Shown one piece after another: positions 5,636-12,704 of a stretch of DNA of 12,704 nt. The stretch comes from an uncultured Ruminococcus sp. (GTDB lineage Bacteria > Bacillota > Clostridia > Oscillospirales > CAG-272), in NCBI GenBank assembly GCA_902778205.1, contig CACYWX010000048.1, positions 1 to 12,704 on the forward strand, given 5' to 3'. A program made the position numbers and the translations under genes. Every line of letters starts with the position of its first letter. The stretch's first letter is position 1. The notes below the pieces were generated by a model. It was not told where the DNA came from. It did not search any database and saw nothing but the letters and a program-made list of their open reading frames with translations.

Positions 5636-7030
5636 ATGTTAACGAAAGCACAACTGGAGCGGTATCTGTCCCTCTGCCTGGCGTCGGAGGCGGATTTCGC
5701 GGAAATCTATGAGGAGGAGGAGACCTCCGAAACCGTCTCTTCCCTCAATACGGAGGTGGAGAACGTCGCCCGGACGGTGAAATCCGGCGCCGGGATCCGG
5801 CTGTACAAGGGCGTGCAGTCCGTCTACGGCTTCTCCAACTTCGTGGACGATGAGCATCTTCTGCCCATCATCGGCGACCTGAGAAGCGCCCTGGGCGATA
5901 CGGAGGGGAAGGAAGCGCCCGCCGTGACCCTGACCGAGGCCGCCGTCCCGGACAACAATCCCGTCCGGATCGACTTTGAATCCGTGCCCCTCTGCGATCG
6001 CGCGGAGCTGGTGTTCCGGGGCGAGAGAGCCGCCAAGGCGTACGACGGCCGCATCGTCAAGACCCAGGGACGGCTTCTGAACGTCCGCCAGCGGGTCCAG
6101 ATCGCCAATTCCGAGGGGCGGCTGGCGAAGGATCTCCGGGTCCGCACCCGCCTCATGATCGACGCCTACGCCGCCGAGGGGGACAACTTCCAGTCCGGCG
6201 GCTACTATCCCGGCGCGGGTCAGGGCCTTGAATACTGGGAGGAGAAGACCCCCGAGAGCATCGGCGAGGAGGCCGCCCGTTCCGCCGTGGTCATGCTCTC
6301 CGCCGTGGACTGCCCCTCCGGGAAAATGCCCGTGGTCATCGACAACGAATTCGGCGGCGTCATCTTCCACGAGGCCTGCGGACATTCGCTGGAGGCCACC
6401 TCGGTCTCCAAGAACCAGTCCGTATTCGCCGGAAAGCTGGGCCAGAAGATCGCCGCGGACTGCGTCAGCGCGGTGGACGACGGCACCATCCCCGGCGCGT
6501 GGGGCAGCGAGAACGTGGACGACGAGGGCACGCCCCAGAAGAAGCGCGTCCTCATCGAGAACGGCATTCTGAAGTCCTACATGATCGACCGGCTCGGCGG
6601 ACGCCGTATGGGCATGGAGCCCACGGGATCCTCCCGGCGGGAATCCTATCAGTTCGAGCCCACCTCCCGCATGTCCAACACCTTCATCTGCGCGGGCAAG
6701 GACTCCTTCGAGAGCCTCTTTGAGGGCGTGGAGCGCGGCCTTTACGCGAAAAAGATGGGCGGCGGCTCCGTGAACCCCATGACCGGCGAGTTCAACTTCT
6801 CCGTCCGTGAGGGCTATCTCATCGAGAACGGGAAGATCACCACCCCCGTCAAGGGCGCGTCCCTCATCGGCAGCGGCGCGGAGATCCTTTTGAACATCGA
6901 CCGGGTCAGCGACAACCTCACCCGCGGACAGGGCATGTGCGGCTCCTCCAGCGGCTCCATTCCCACGGACGTGGGCCAGCCCGCCATCCGCGTTTCATCC
7001 ATCACGGTAGGAGGTACGGCAAATGAATAA
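5636..7030 (+). CDS. tldD: TldD-family zinc metalloprotease subunit
   Basis: TldD is the catalytic half of the cytoplasmic TldD/TldE heterodimer. It cleaves unfolded or modified peptides, for example maturing microcin B17 and degrading CcdA in Escherichia coli. The protein has 464 residues, typical for the family. The HExxxH zinc site is H245-E246-A-C-G-H250. The third ligand is expected at C435 in GQGMCGSSSGSIPTDVGQP. DDEGTP (295-300) and SRRESYQFEPTSRMSNTF (333-350) are family blocks near the active site. The ATG at 5636 follows AGGAGG by 6 bases; an ATG at 5597 would translate the hairpin before that site and is not used. The last 8 bases overlap tldE, the usual sign of coupled translation. 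The substrate in this organism is unknown and no precursor peptide is seen nearby. Confidence 0.93.
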   Translation: MLTKAQLERYLSLCLASEADFAEIYEEEETSETVSSLNTEVENVARTVKSGAGIRLYKGVQSVYGFSNFVDDEHLLPIIGDLRSALGDTEGKEAPAVTLTEAAVPDNNPVRIDFESVPLCDRAELVFRGERAAKAYDGRIVKTQGRLLNVRQRVQIANSEGRLAKDLRVRTRLMIDAYAAEGDNFQSGGYYPGAGQGLEYWEEKTPESIGEEAARSAVVMLSAVDCPSGKMPVVIDNEFGGVIFHEACGHSLEATSVSKNQSVFAGKLGQKIAADCVSAVDDGTIPGAWGSENVDDEGTPQKKRVLIENGILKSYMIDRLGGRRMGMEPTGSSRRESYQFEPTSRMSNTFICAGKDSFESLFEGVERGLYAKKMGGGSVNPMTGEFNFSVREGYLIENGKITTPVKGASLIGSGAEILLNIDRVSDNLTRGQGMCGSSSGSIPTDVGQPAIRVSSITVGGTANE

Positions 7031-8348
7031 GCAGAAATGGATCGTCCGGGCGCTGGAAATGGGCGTCGACGGGCTGGAAATCTACGAGGGACAGTCGGCG
7101 GAGCGTTCCGTCGCGTGGTTTGACGGCCAGATGGATTCCTTCGTGACCTCCGACGTGAAGGGGACCGCGCTCCGGGCCGTGGTGGGCGGAAAGGCGGCGA
7201 CCCTGGTGCTGGAATCCGTGGACGACGACAAAATCGACGAAACGATCTCCCTGCTCATCGCCCAGGCGAAGCTGGTCTCCTCGAAGGACGCGGACATCCT
7301 GCGGGAGCCGGAGACCACCGACGAGGTGAAGTCCCGCGCCGTATGGGTCCGGCCGTCCATGGAGGAGATCCGGGCGAAGCTGGCGGCGGTGGAGGCGGCG
7401 GTCAAAGCGGCCGATCCCCGGGTGAAGCAGGTGACGGAGATCGGCTGGAACGAATCCTGCGATTCCCGGGAAATCACCAACTCCAAGGGCGTTCACGTCA
7501 CCGATTCCGGCCGCTCCCAGATCCTCTACGCGGGCGCCGCGGTGGAGGAAAACGGCGAGGTGAAGGACGGCTTCCACATCGAGGTGGTCTCCGATCTTTC
7601 CAAAATCGATCCCGCAGAAATCGCGAAAAAAGCGGTGGAGGATGCGGTAAACGACCTGGGCGGGAAGCCGGTTTCCTCCGGTCAGTATCCCGTGATCCTC
7701 GAGCGCCGGGCCATGACCTCCCTCTTCGGCGCGCTGACCGACATGTTCTCCGGCGACCTCATCGGCAAGGGCCTCTCTCCCCTGAAGGACAAGGCGGACG
7801 CGGCCATCTTCTCCGACAAAATCACCGTGGTGGACGACCCGAAAAACACGGACTGCCTCAGTGTCGCCAACTACGACGACGAGGGCTGTCCCACCCGCCG
7901 GAAGGTGCTGGTGGACAAGGGCGTGTTCCGTCAGGCCCTGCACAACACGAAATCCGCCGCTCGCATGGGGGTGGAGAGCACCGGCAACGGCTTCCGGCAC
8001 GGGTACGCGGGCTCCGTTTCCGTCAGCCCGAAGAACTGCTGCATCCTGCCGGGAGAGGATTCCTTCGACACCCTTCTCGAAAAGATGGGGAACGGGCTGG
8101 TCATCACGCGGCTGGCGGGTCTCCACGCGGGTCTGAACCACATCACCACGGACTTCTCCCTCCAGTGCTCCGGGTATCTGGTGAAGGACGGAAAGAGGGA
8201 CCGCCCCGTGGCCCTCATCACCGTGGCCGGGAACTTCCTGGAGCTGATGAAGAAGGTTTCCGCCGTGGGCTCCGATCTGGACTGGGAGTACCGCTCCCTG
8301 GCCTGCCCCAGCATCCTGTTTGAGTCCTGCGCCGTCGCGGGAGAATGA
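7023..8348 (+). CDS. tldE: TldE/PmbA-family subunit of the TldD/TldE protease
   Basis: TldE (PmbA) is the non-catalytic partner of TldD and shares its fold but not its zinc site. The protein has 441 residues. Residues 224-258 (VILERRAMTSLFGAL, then DMFSGDLIGKGLSPLKDK) occupy the place of the TldD active site and lack HExxxH. The C-terminal block at 355-404 (MGNGLVITRLAGLHAGLN, then ITTDFSLQCSGYLVKDGK and PVALITVAGNF) is the clear PmbA signature. The ATG at 7023 overlaps the end of tldD and has TAGGAGG 8 bases upstream. The next gene, an esterase, starts 19 bases after the stop on the same strand, so the three are probably one operon. Confidence 0.93.
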   Translation: MNKQKWIVRALEMGVDGLEIYEGQSAERSVAWFDGQMDSFVTSDVKGTALRAVVGGKAATLVLESVDDDKIDETISLLIAQAKLVSSKDADILREPETTDEVKSRAVWVRPSMEEIRAKLAAVEAAVKAADPRVKQVTEIGWNESCDSREITNSKGVHVTDSGRSQILYAGAAVEENGEVKDGFHIEVVSDLSKIDPAEIAKKAVEDAVNDLGGKPVSSGQYPVILERRAMTSLFGALTDMFSGDLIGKGLSPLKDKADAAIFSDKITVVDDPKNTDCLSVANYDDEGCPTRRKVLVDKGVFRQALHNTKSAARMGVESTGNGFRHGYAGSVSVSPKNCCILPGEDSFDTLLEKMGNGLVITRLAGLHAGLNHITTDFSLQCSGYLVKDGKRDRPVALITVAGNFLELMKKVSAVGSDLDWEYRSLACPSILFESCAVAGE

Positions 8349-8367
8349 GATTTTCGGGAGGCGCATC

Positions 8368-9186
8368 ATGATCGTCAAACGCATTTTCCTGGAAGAAGGC
8401 AATCCCGAGGCCTGGCTCGACGCCTATATCGCCGATCCCGTACGCGGATTCACGCGGCGCGCCATACTGGTGATCCCCGGAGGCGGATACGGGGCCGTCT
8501 GCTCCGACCGGGAGGGGGAGCCCATCGCTCTGGCCTTTATGGCGGAGGGGTTCAACGCCTTCGTCCTGCACTACACCGTGGGCCGGAAAAAGCCCTACCC
8601 CGCCCAGCTGAGGGAGGCGTCCCTGGCCATGGCGCACATCCGCTCCCACGCGGAGGAATACGGCGTCGATCCCCATCGGGTCTTCACCGTGGGATTCTCC
8701 GCCGGCGGCCATCTGGCGGGCTCCCTGGCCGTCATGTGGCACCGGGAGGAGGCGTGGAAGGACACCGGCATCGAATACGGTCAGAACAGGCCGGACGGCG
8801 CCGTGCTGGTCTATCCCGTGGTCTCCGGCGCGGAATACTTCCGGGAGGGCGGCACCTTCTCGAATCTCTGGTGCAAGGACCGTCCGACAGACGAGGAGCT
8901 GAGGACCGCGTCCCTGGAGCTGGCGGTGGATGAGAGGACCGCGCCTCTATTCTTAGTCCACACCTCCGACGATCCGGGGGTGGACGTGCGCAATTCCCTC
9001 CTTCTGGCCTCGGCCTGCCGCGCGAAGGGACTGCCCTTCGAGCTCCACGTCTATCCCCACGGTCCTCACGGCGTCGCGCTGGGGAACGACATCACGGCCT
9101 GCGGAAATCCCGGATGGTCCAATCCCCGGGTCGCCCGCTGGGTGAAGGACGCCGCCGCCTGGGCCGAAGAGATCGGCGCGAACTGA
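8368..9186 (+). CDS. Alpha/beta hydrolase, BD-FAE / acetyl-xylan-esterase-like
   Basis: The 272-residue protein is a serine esterase of the alpha/beta-hydrolase fold. PGGGY (37-41) gives the oxyanion-hole strand, the equivalent of HGGG. The nucleophile is S111 in GFSAGGH (109-115). The acid is D201 or D202 in HTSDDPGVDV (198-207), and the base is H234 in GPHGVAL. The strand YPVV (149-152) and SNLWCKDRPTDEEL (165-178) resemble carbohydrate esterases that remove acetyl or feruloyl groups from plant oligosaccharides. Without a signal peptide it would work inside the cell. GGGAGG ends 6 bases before the ATG at 8368; an in-frame ATG at 8320 inside tldE is rejected. It is third in the tldDE operon, an unexplained pairing. 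The fold and triad are sure, the substrate is not. Confidence 0.85.
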   Translation: MIVKRIFLEEGNPEAWLDAYIADPVRGFTRRAILVIPGGGYGAVCSDREGEPIALAFMAEGFNAFVLHYTVGRKKPYPAQLREASLAMAHIRSHAEEYGVDPHRVFTVGFSAGGHLAGSLAVMWHREEAWKDTGIEYGQNRPDGAVLVYPVVSGAEYFREGGTFSNLWCKDRPTDEELRTASLELAVDERTAPLFLVHTSDDPGVDVRNSLLLASACRAKGLPFELHVYPHGPHGVALGNDITACGNPGWSNPRVARWVKDAAAWAEEIGAN

Positions 9187-9204
9187 TTTTTCCAATAAAC
9201 GCAC

Positions 9205-9241
9205 AAACAGGGACTGCCCGATTCGGACAATCCCTGTTTTT
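9205..9241 (+). terminator. Rho-independent terminator of the tldD-tldE-esterase operon
   Basis: AAACAGGGA (9205-9213) pairs with TCCCTGTTT (9231-9239), with a CCGA/TCGG inner stem, and runs into five T's (9237-9241). It starts 18 bases after the esterase stop. It lies between convergent genes and may also stop transcripts of the GH2 gene from the other side, although the T run in that direction is shorter. Confidence 0.85.
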
Positions 9242-9257
9242 CGTATTGGTAATATAT

Positions 9258-10985
9258 TTATTTCTCAATCGCCGCCTTGCGGGACATGATGGCGTGCAGC
9301 TTGTCCAGATCGAACTTGATCCGCCGGTCGAAGGCGTAGATGCCGTTCTTCTCCTGATAGACGTCCGTCAGCTGCGTATAGCAGAAGGCGCACATCTTCG
9401 GGTTGTCCAGAAGGACGTTGATCAGACCCTCGAACCGGGCGTAGAACTCGTCCAGGGACTTGGGCGCCTGACCGTAACCCCAGGCCGCGGAGGGATCCTC
9501 GTCGATGTTCCAGTAGGTGCCGCCGAACTCGGACACGAAGTAGGGCTGGCCCTCGTACTTCTCGTGGTCCGGATTGTTCACGAAGGGGCTGCCCTCGCCG
9601 GTGATCAGGGGCTCGAAAGCCTTCTTGAAGGTCTCGGGATTCTGGTCGTAGTTGTGGACGTCGTAAATGTCGGTGATGACGTGGACGTAGCCGGAGGTGT
9701 CGATGATAGGCCGCATGGGATCGAAGTCCCGGGTCGCCTGATACATGACGCGGAACAGATCCTTGTTGCGGTTCCGGCCGGTCTCGTTGAAGGGACACCA
9801 GCCCACCACGGACGGGTGGTTGTAGTCCCGCTCCAGCTCGGTCAGCCACTCGGGCAGGATGGACAGCAGGGCAGCGGGATTGGACTCGTCCAGGCCCCAG
9901 TTGGGGAATTCGCCCCAGAGCAGGTAGCCCAGCCGGTCAGCGTGGTACAGCGTGCGGGGCTCGAACACCTTCATGTGCATCCGGGCGCCGTTGAAGCCTG
10001 CCTTCTTGGAGTACTCGATGTCGCGGATCAGCTCGTCGTCGTCCTTGGCGGTGTAGATCCCTTCCGGATAGTACTGCTGATCCAGCACCAGACGCTGGAA
10101 CACCGGCTTGTGGTTGATCTCAATGGCATAGCCGTTGATGGCCACGGACCGCATGCCGAAGTACGCCGTCGCGCAGTCGTCCCCCGCTGTGATCTTCAGA
10201 TCGTACAGGTTGGGCTCGTCCAGGCTCCACAGCTTCGCGTCGGGAACCTCCACCTCGAACTGGGCGAACTTTCCGAGGACGGGCGCTTCCTTTTCAGAGA
10301 CCTTTTCGCCGCCGAAGAGGACCTCAGCCTTCAGGGACTTCAGCGCGGACTGACCGCCCTCGAGGGACACGGTGACGTCGATCTTGCCGGCGTCGATGTC
10401 CGGGGTGATCTTCACGTTCTTCACGTAGTTCTTCGGGACGTACTCCATCCAGACGGTCTGCCAGATGCCCGTGCAGCGGGTGTAGTGGCAGCCGGCGTTG
10501 TAGTAGCTGTAATAGACCTGCTTGCCGGTGGGCTGGAGGTTGGAGTGGCCGTTGTCCTCGGCGAAGACGGAAATCACGTTCTCCCCGTCGGTGAGGCATT
10601 CGGTGGCGTCCACGGCGAAGGGCGTATAGCCGCCCCGGTGCGTGCCCGCCAGCTTTCCGTTGACGCGGATCTCGCTGTAGTAATCCACCGCGCCGAAATG
10701 GATCAGCACCCGGCCGCAATTCAGGCACCAGCCCTCGGGCAGGGTCACGGTGCGGCGGTACCAGACGGCGGGGATGAAGTCCACGTACTCAATGCCGGAG
10801 AGCTTGGATTCCGGCACGAAGGGCACGACGATCTCGCGCTCGTACTTCGGAGCCTCCCACATCTTGCGCTCCCGGCCGGAATTGCCGAAGTCGAAGGCGA
10901 ACTCCCAGGTGCCGTTCAGGTTGAGCCAGGTGTTCTCCCCGCGAACCAGGGTCGGACGCGGATATTCGGGTCTCGGAATGGACAT
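9258..10985 (-). CDS. Glycoside hydrolase family 2 enzyme (beta-galactosidase/beta-glucuronidase-like)
   Basis: The 575-residue protein has the GH2 order: jelly-roll sugar-binding domain (about 15-182, with LNGTWEFAFD and YRRTVTLP), an immunoglobulin-like beta-sandwich (about 185-280), and a TIM barrel (about 290-575). The acid/base is E401 in GWCPFNET, following DYNHPSVVGW. The nucleophile is E486 in YFVSEFGGTYW. These retaining enzymes release beta-linked galactose, glucuronate, mannose or similar sugars. The NxK motif of beta-glucuronidases was not seen, so the sugar is left open. The length is near that of beta-glucuronidases and far below LacZ. There is no signal peptide, so it is intracellular. 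The ATG at 10985 has AGGAGG 7 bases upstream; a longer frame beginning at 11225 would run into the preceding gene and is rejected. Confidence 0.92.
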   Translation of the reverse strand: MSIPRPEYPRPTLVRGENTWLNLNGTWEFAFDFGNSGRERKMWEAPKYEREIVVPFVPESKLSGIEYVDFIPAVWYRRTVTLPEGWCLNCGRVLIHFGAVDYYSEIRVNGKLAGTHRGGYTPFAVDATECLTDGENVISVFAEDNGHSNLQPTGKQVYYSYYNAGCHYTRCTGIWQTVWMEYVPKNYVKNVKITPDIDAGKIDVTVSLEGGQSALKSLKAEVLFGGEKVSEKEAPVLGKFAQFEVEVPDAKLWSLDEPNLYDLKITAGDDCATAYFGMRSVAINGYAIEINHKPVFQRLVLDQQYYPEGIYTAKDDDELIRDIEYSKKAGFNGARMHMKVFEPRTLYHADRLGYLLWGEFPNWGLDESNPAALLSILPEWLTELERDYNHPSVVGWCPFNETGRNRNKDLFRVMYQATRDFDPMRPIIDTSGYVHVITDIYDVHNYDQNPETFKKAFEPLITGEGSPFVNNPDHEKYEGQPYFVSEFGGTYWNIDEDPSAAWGYGQAPKSLDEFYARFEGLINVLLDNPKMCAFCYTQLTDVYQEKNGIYAFDRRIKFDLDKLHAIMSRKAAIEK

Positions 10986-11005
10986 AACAGTACCTCCTGT
11001 ATATC

Positions 11006-11076
11006 CGCCGCGCAAAGTTCCGTTCCCGGAATGCCTCCCCGCGGCGATGTTTTTGGCTGTTTTGCGTTCGGAACGG
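11006..11076 (-). promoter_or_regulatory. Possible structured leader of the GH2 gene
   Basis: The 100-base gap before the GH2 start holds interlocking complementary segments on the minus strand. CCGTTCC (11076-11070) can pair with GGAACGG (11026-11020). CGCAAA (11066-11061) can pair with TTTGCG (11016-11011). CGCCGCG (11046-11040) can pair with CGCGGCG (11012-11006). The first two are in pseudoknot order, and the second and third compete. All end just before the ribosome binding site. No promoter was recognised here. Confidence 0.35.
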
Positions 11077-11085
11077 GACGGCAGT

Positions 11086-11928
11086 CTATCGGACGATGTC
11101 CGTATACACGCCGGAGATGCCCGTTTTAAAAAACTCCTCTTCCCCCTCGTTGACGGTGTGGATGTAGAGCGGCACGCCGGAGCGCAGCATCCCGTCCACA
11201 TAGCCCTCCACGGAGCAGAGCTCAAAGGAGAAGGTGAAGCCGATCAGGGGATGCTCCTCCGCGAACCGGCCCAGAGCCTTCCAGTCGGTCTTGGCGTTCC
11301 AGTCCAGCCGGTAGAGGGTGAAGACCACGTACTCGAACCCCATGGCCCGCACCGCGTCGTACTCGCTCTCATCGTAGATCTGCACCACGAAGCGGTTCTT
11401 CAGGTCCGGGCAGAAATCCGCGATGGCGCGGCATCCGGCCAGGTTGTCGTCCTTGATGTCGGTTACGATATACGTGTTCTCGTTGGCCCGGAGCCAGTCC
11501 GCCGCGTCGCCGATCCAGGCGGGGGTGAAGGTCCGGTAGATCCGGACGGAAAGAAAGTCCTCGAGGGACAGGGGCACGCCGTTTTCGATCTCGTCGGCGT
11601 ACTCGGTATACCAGTCGTGGATGCAGGCCAGCTGACCGTCGGAGGTGAAGTTGAAATCCAGCTCCACCGCCATGGGTCTCCTCCCCGCCGCCGCGCACTG
11701 AGCAAGTCCCTCGGCGGAGTTGGAGCCGTCGTAGGTCCGGGGATTTCCCCATGCGTCGGGTCCCTCCAGCCGTCCGGCCGCGTGGATCACGTACCGCATG
11801 GCCTCACGGATCCGCGCCGCCTCCTCGGGATCGGAAAAACCGCTCTCCTTTGCCGGACCGCTTTTGGAACAGGCTGCACACAGCAGAAGCGCCAGCGCGA
11901 GAAATACGAACAGAATGCGCTTTGACAC
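11086..11928 (-). CDS. Glycerophosphodiester phosphodiesterase family lipoprotein
   Basis: The protein has 280 residues. A hydrophobic signal sequence (about 5-19) ends at AACSKS, with C20 as the likely lipid-modified cysteine. The residue at -3 is cysteine rather than the usual leucine, so the lipobox is imperfect. The GDPD barrel follows: IHAAGR (48-53) stands in place of the classical HRG start, with H49 the likely catalytic histidine. VELDFNFTSDGQLACIHDW (88-106) supplies metal ligands E89 and D91 and the second histidine H104. TVNEGEEEFFKTGISGVYTD (258-277) is the usual end. Members hydrolyse glycerophosphodiesters or cut phosphodiester-linked lipids and teichoic acids outside the cell. 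The GTG start has AGGAGG 8 bases upstream. It lies 100 bases before the GH2 gene on the same strand. Substrate unknown. Confidence 0.85.
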   Translation of the reverse strand: MSKRILFVFLALALLLCAACSKSGPAKESGFSDPEEAARIREAMRYVIHAAGRLEGPDAWGNPRTYDGSNSAEGLAQCAAAGRRPMAVELDFNFTSDGQLACIHDWYTEYADEIENGVPLSLEDFLSVRIYRTFTPAWIGDAADWLRANENTYIVTDIKDDNLAGCRAIADFCPDLKNRFVVQIYDESEYDAVRAMGFEYVVFTLYRLDWNAKTDWKALGRFAEEHPLIGFTFSFELCSVEGYVDGMLRSGVPLYIHTVNEGEEEFFKTGISGVYTDIVR

Positions 11929-11936
11929 GGCGGATC

Positions 11937-11942
11937 CCTCCT
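11937..11942 (-). promoter_or_regulatory. Ribosome binding site supporting a GTG start for the lipoprotein
   Basis: AGGAGG on the minus strand (11942-11937) lies 8 bases before the GTG at 11928-11926. This is the only start that keeps the full signal sequence. Confidence 0.8.
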
Positions 11943-11960
11943 GTCAGGTCCGGATTCTGC

Positions 11961-11997
11961 AAGAAAAGGGCGGGAAAGCAGTTCTCTCCCACCCTTT
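11961..11997 (-). terminator. Rho-independent terminator of the S1-domain gene
   Basis: On the minus strand AAAGGGTGGGA (11997-11987) pairs with TCCCGCCCTTT (11975-11965), with one G-U pair, and is followed by TTTTCTT. It starts 15 bases after the stop codon. Only about 33 bases separate it from the GTG of the downstream lipoprotein gene, leaving no room for a full promoter after the hairpin. Confidence 0.85.
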
Positions 11998-12012
11998 GTC
12001 TGCGTTTTGGAA

Positions 12013-12704
12013 TTATTCCTCGTCGGCGGGCTCGTCGTCGGCAGGCTCGTCGTCGTAGTACTCTTCATCGTCCGCGGCATTGGCGGCTTCCTCGAGGAGG
12101 GAACGGATGGAGAGGCTGACCTTCTTGTTGTCGTAGTCGATGGCGGTGATCCGCGCGTTGACGATGTCGCCCACGGACAGGACGTCGTCCGGCTTCGCGA
12201 TCTTGTGGTCCGCGATCTGGCTGATGTGGATCAGGCCATCGCAGCCGGGAACGATCTCGGCAAAGGCGCCGAAGGGCATCAGGCTGACGATCTTGACTTC
12301 CGCCACGTCGCCCTCATGATACTTGTTGGTGAAGATGTACCAGGGGTTCATCTCCTCGGTCTTGTAGCCCAGGGAGATTCTGCCGCGCTCGCGGTCGAAG
12401 CCCTTGACGTACACATGGATCTTCTGGCCCACGGACACCACGTCGGAGGGACGGCGGATGCGTCTCCAGCACAGCTCGGTGGTATGTACCATTCCGTCCA
12501 CGCCGCCCAGGTCGACGAACGCGCCGAAATCGGTCAGGGACTTGATCTCGCCGTCGAATTCCATGCCTTCCTGGATGTTGTTCCAGAATTCCTCTTCTCT
12601 CTTCTTCCGCTCTTCTCTCTGCACCGCGCGGATGGAGGCGTAGGCTCTTCTTCTCTCGGGCTTGATCTCGATGATCTTGACCTTCTGGTCGGTGCCCACG
12701 ATGG
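12013..12704 (-). CDS. S1-domain RNA-binding protein, ribosomal protein S1-like (5' end beyond window)
   Basis: About 230 C-terminal residues are visible; the frame is open at the right edge, so the true start is outside. The first residues (KVKIIEIKPERRRAYASIRAV) are the end of one S1 domain. Two full S1 domains follow: one from about NNIQEGMEFDGEI to RISLGYK, with the motif FGAFVDLGGVDGMVHTTEL, and one from about KYHEGDVAEVKI to KVSLSIRSL, with FGAFAEIVPGCDGLIHISQI. This is the arrangement of the Firmicutes S1-like protein, which binds mRNA and in many Clostridia is fused behind IspH; a fusion cannot be checked here. An acidic tail with DDEPA repeats (DDEEYYDDEPADDEPADEE) ends the protein and is encoded by a simple-sequence stretch at about 12019-12058. 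A GTG at 12699 is internal, not a start. Confidence 0.9.
   Translation of the reverse strand, partial: IVGTDQKVKIIEIKPERRRAYASIRAVQREERKKREEEFWNNIQEGMEFDGEIKSLTDFGAFVDLGGVDGMVHTTELCWRRIRRPSDVVSVGQKIHVYVKGFDRERGRISLGYKTEEMNPWYIFTNKYHEGDVAEVKIVSLMPFGAFAEIVPGCDGLIHISQIADHKIAKPDDVLSVGDIVNARITAIDYDNKKVSLSIRSLLEEAANAADDEEYYDDEPADDEPADEE

Noticed and set aside
7002..8402. 466-codon minus-strand open frame opposite tldE
   Set aside because: There is no ribosome binding site or recognisable domain, and it lies entirely antisense to a well-supported gene.
9114..11129. 671-codon plus-strand open frame opposite the GH2 gene
   Set aside because: The translation is valine/glycine/leucine-rich low-complexity sequence without domains, a common antisense artefact in GC-rich genes. 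It also crosses the terminator at 9205-9241.
1..12704. CRISPR arrays, tRNA/rRNA genes, insertion sequences, phage or defence genes
   Set aside because: No regularly spaced repeats, tRNA-like folds, transposase, integrase or known defence domains were seen on either strand.

Overview
The window reads as chromosome of a GC-rich, anaerobic, Gram-positive member of the Clostridia, most likely a gut Oscillospiraceae/Christensenellales-type bacterium. The reasons are strong AGGAGG ribosome binding sites, canonical sigma-A promoters with exact 17-bp spacers, a maturase for [FeFe] hydrogenase, a membrane-anchored PrsA-type foldase, an S1-domain protein with an acidic tail, and intracellular glycan-degrading enzymes. 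The lineage is inferred; no rRNA or other taxonomic marker is present. There is no tRNA, CRISPR array, transposase or phage gene, and codon style looks uniform.

Layout, left to right. (1) Minus strand, 1-2629: the N-terminal two thirds or so of a right-handed beta-helix glycosidase-like protein running off the left edge, preceded by a parvulin-type foldase (prsA-like) with its own promoter and a candidate terminator. (2) Plus strand, 2684-5230: three consecutive genes, each with its own consensus promoter: hydE, a small membrane protein with a duplicated two-helix unit, and a MarR-family regulator whose promoter lies in a large imperfect inverted repeat. (3) 5231-5635: a 405-bp non-coding stretch rich in dyad symmetry. 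It holds a perfect 31-bp palindrome, a 14-bp hairpin and a small hairpin against the next ribosome binding site. (4) Plus strand, 5636-9241: a compact tldD-tldE-esterase operon closed by a clear terminator. (5) Minus strand, 9258-12704: the 3' part of an S1-domain gene with a terminator, then a lipoprotein of the glycerophosphodiesterase family, then a family 2 glycoside hydrolase.

Function. The GH2 enzyme, the beta-helix protein and the BD-FAE-like esterase all lack signal peptides. They are best explained as cytoplasmic enzymes finishing imported, partly acetylated plant or host oligosaccharides. The TldD/TldE pair is a heterodimeric metalloprotease acting on unfolded or modified peptides, and no candidate precursor peptide is visible beside it. 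HydE stands alone, without hydF, hydG or a hydrogenase gene.

No multi-gene defence, mobile or clearly undescribed system is visible. The strongest unexplained signals are the structured 5231-5635 region, the operator-like inverted repeat at the marR promoter, and the competing complementary segments in the leader of the GH2 gene.
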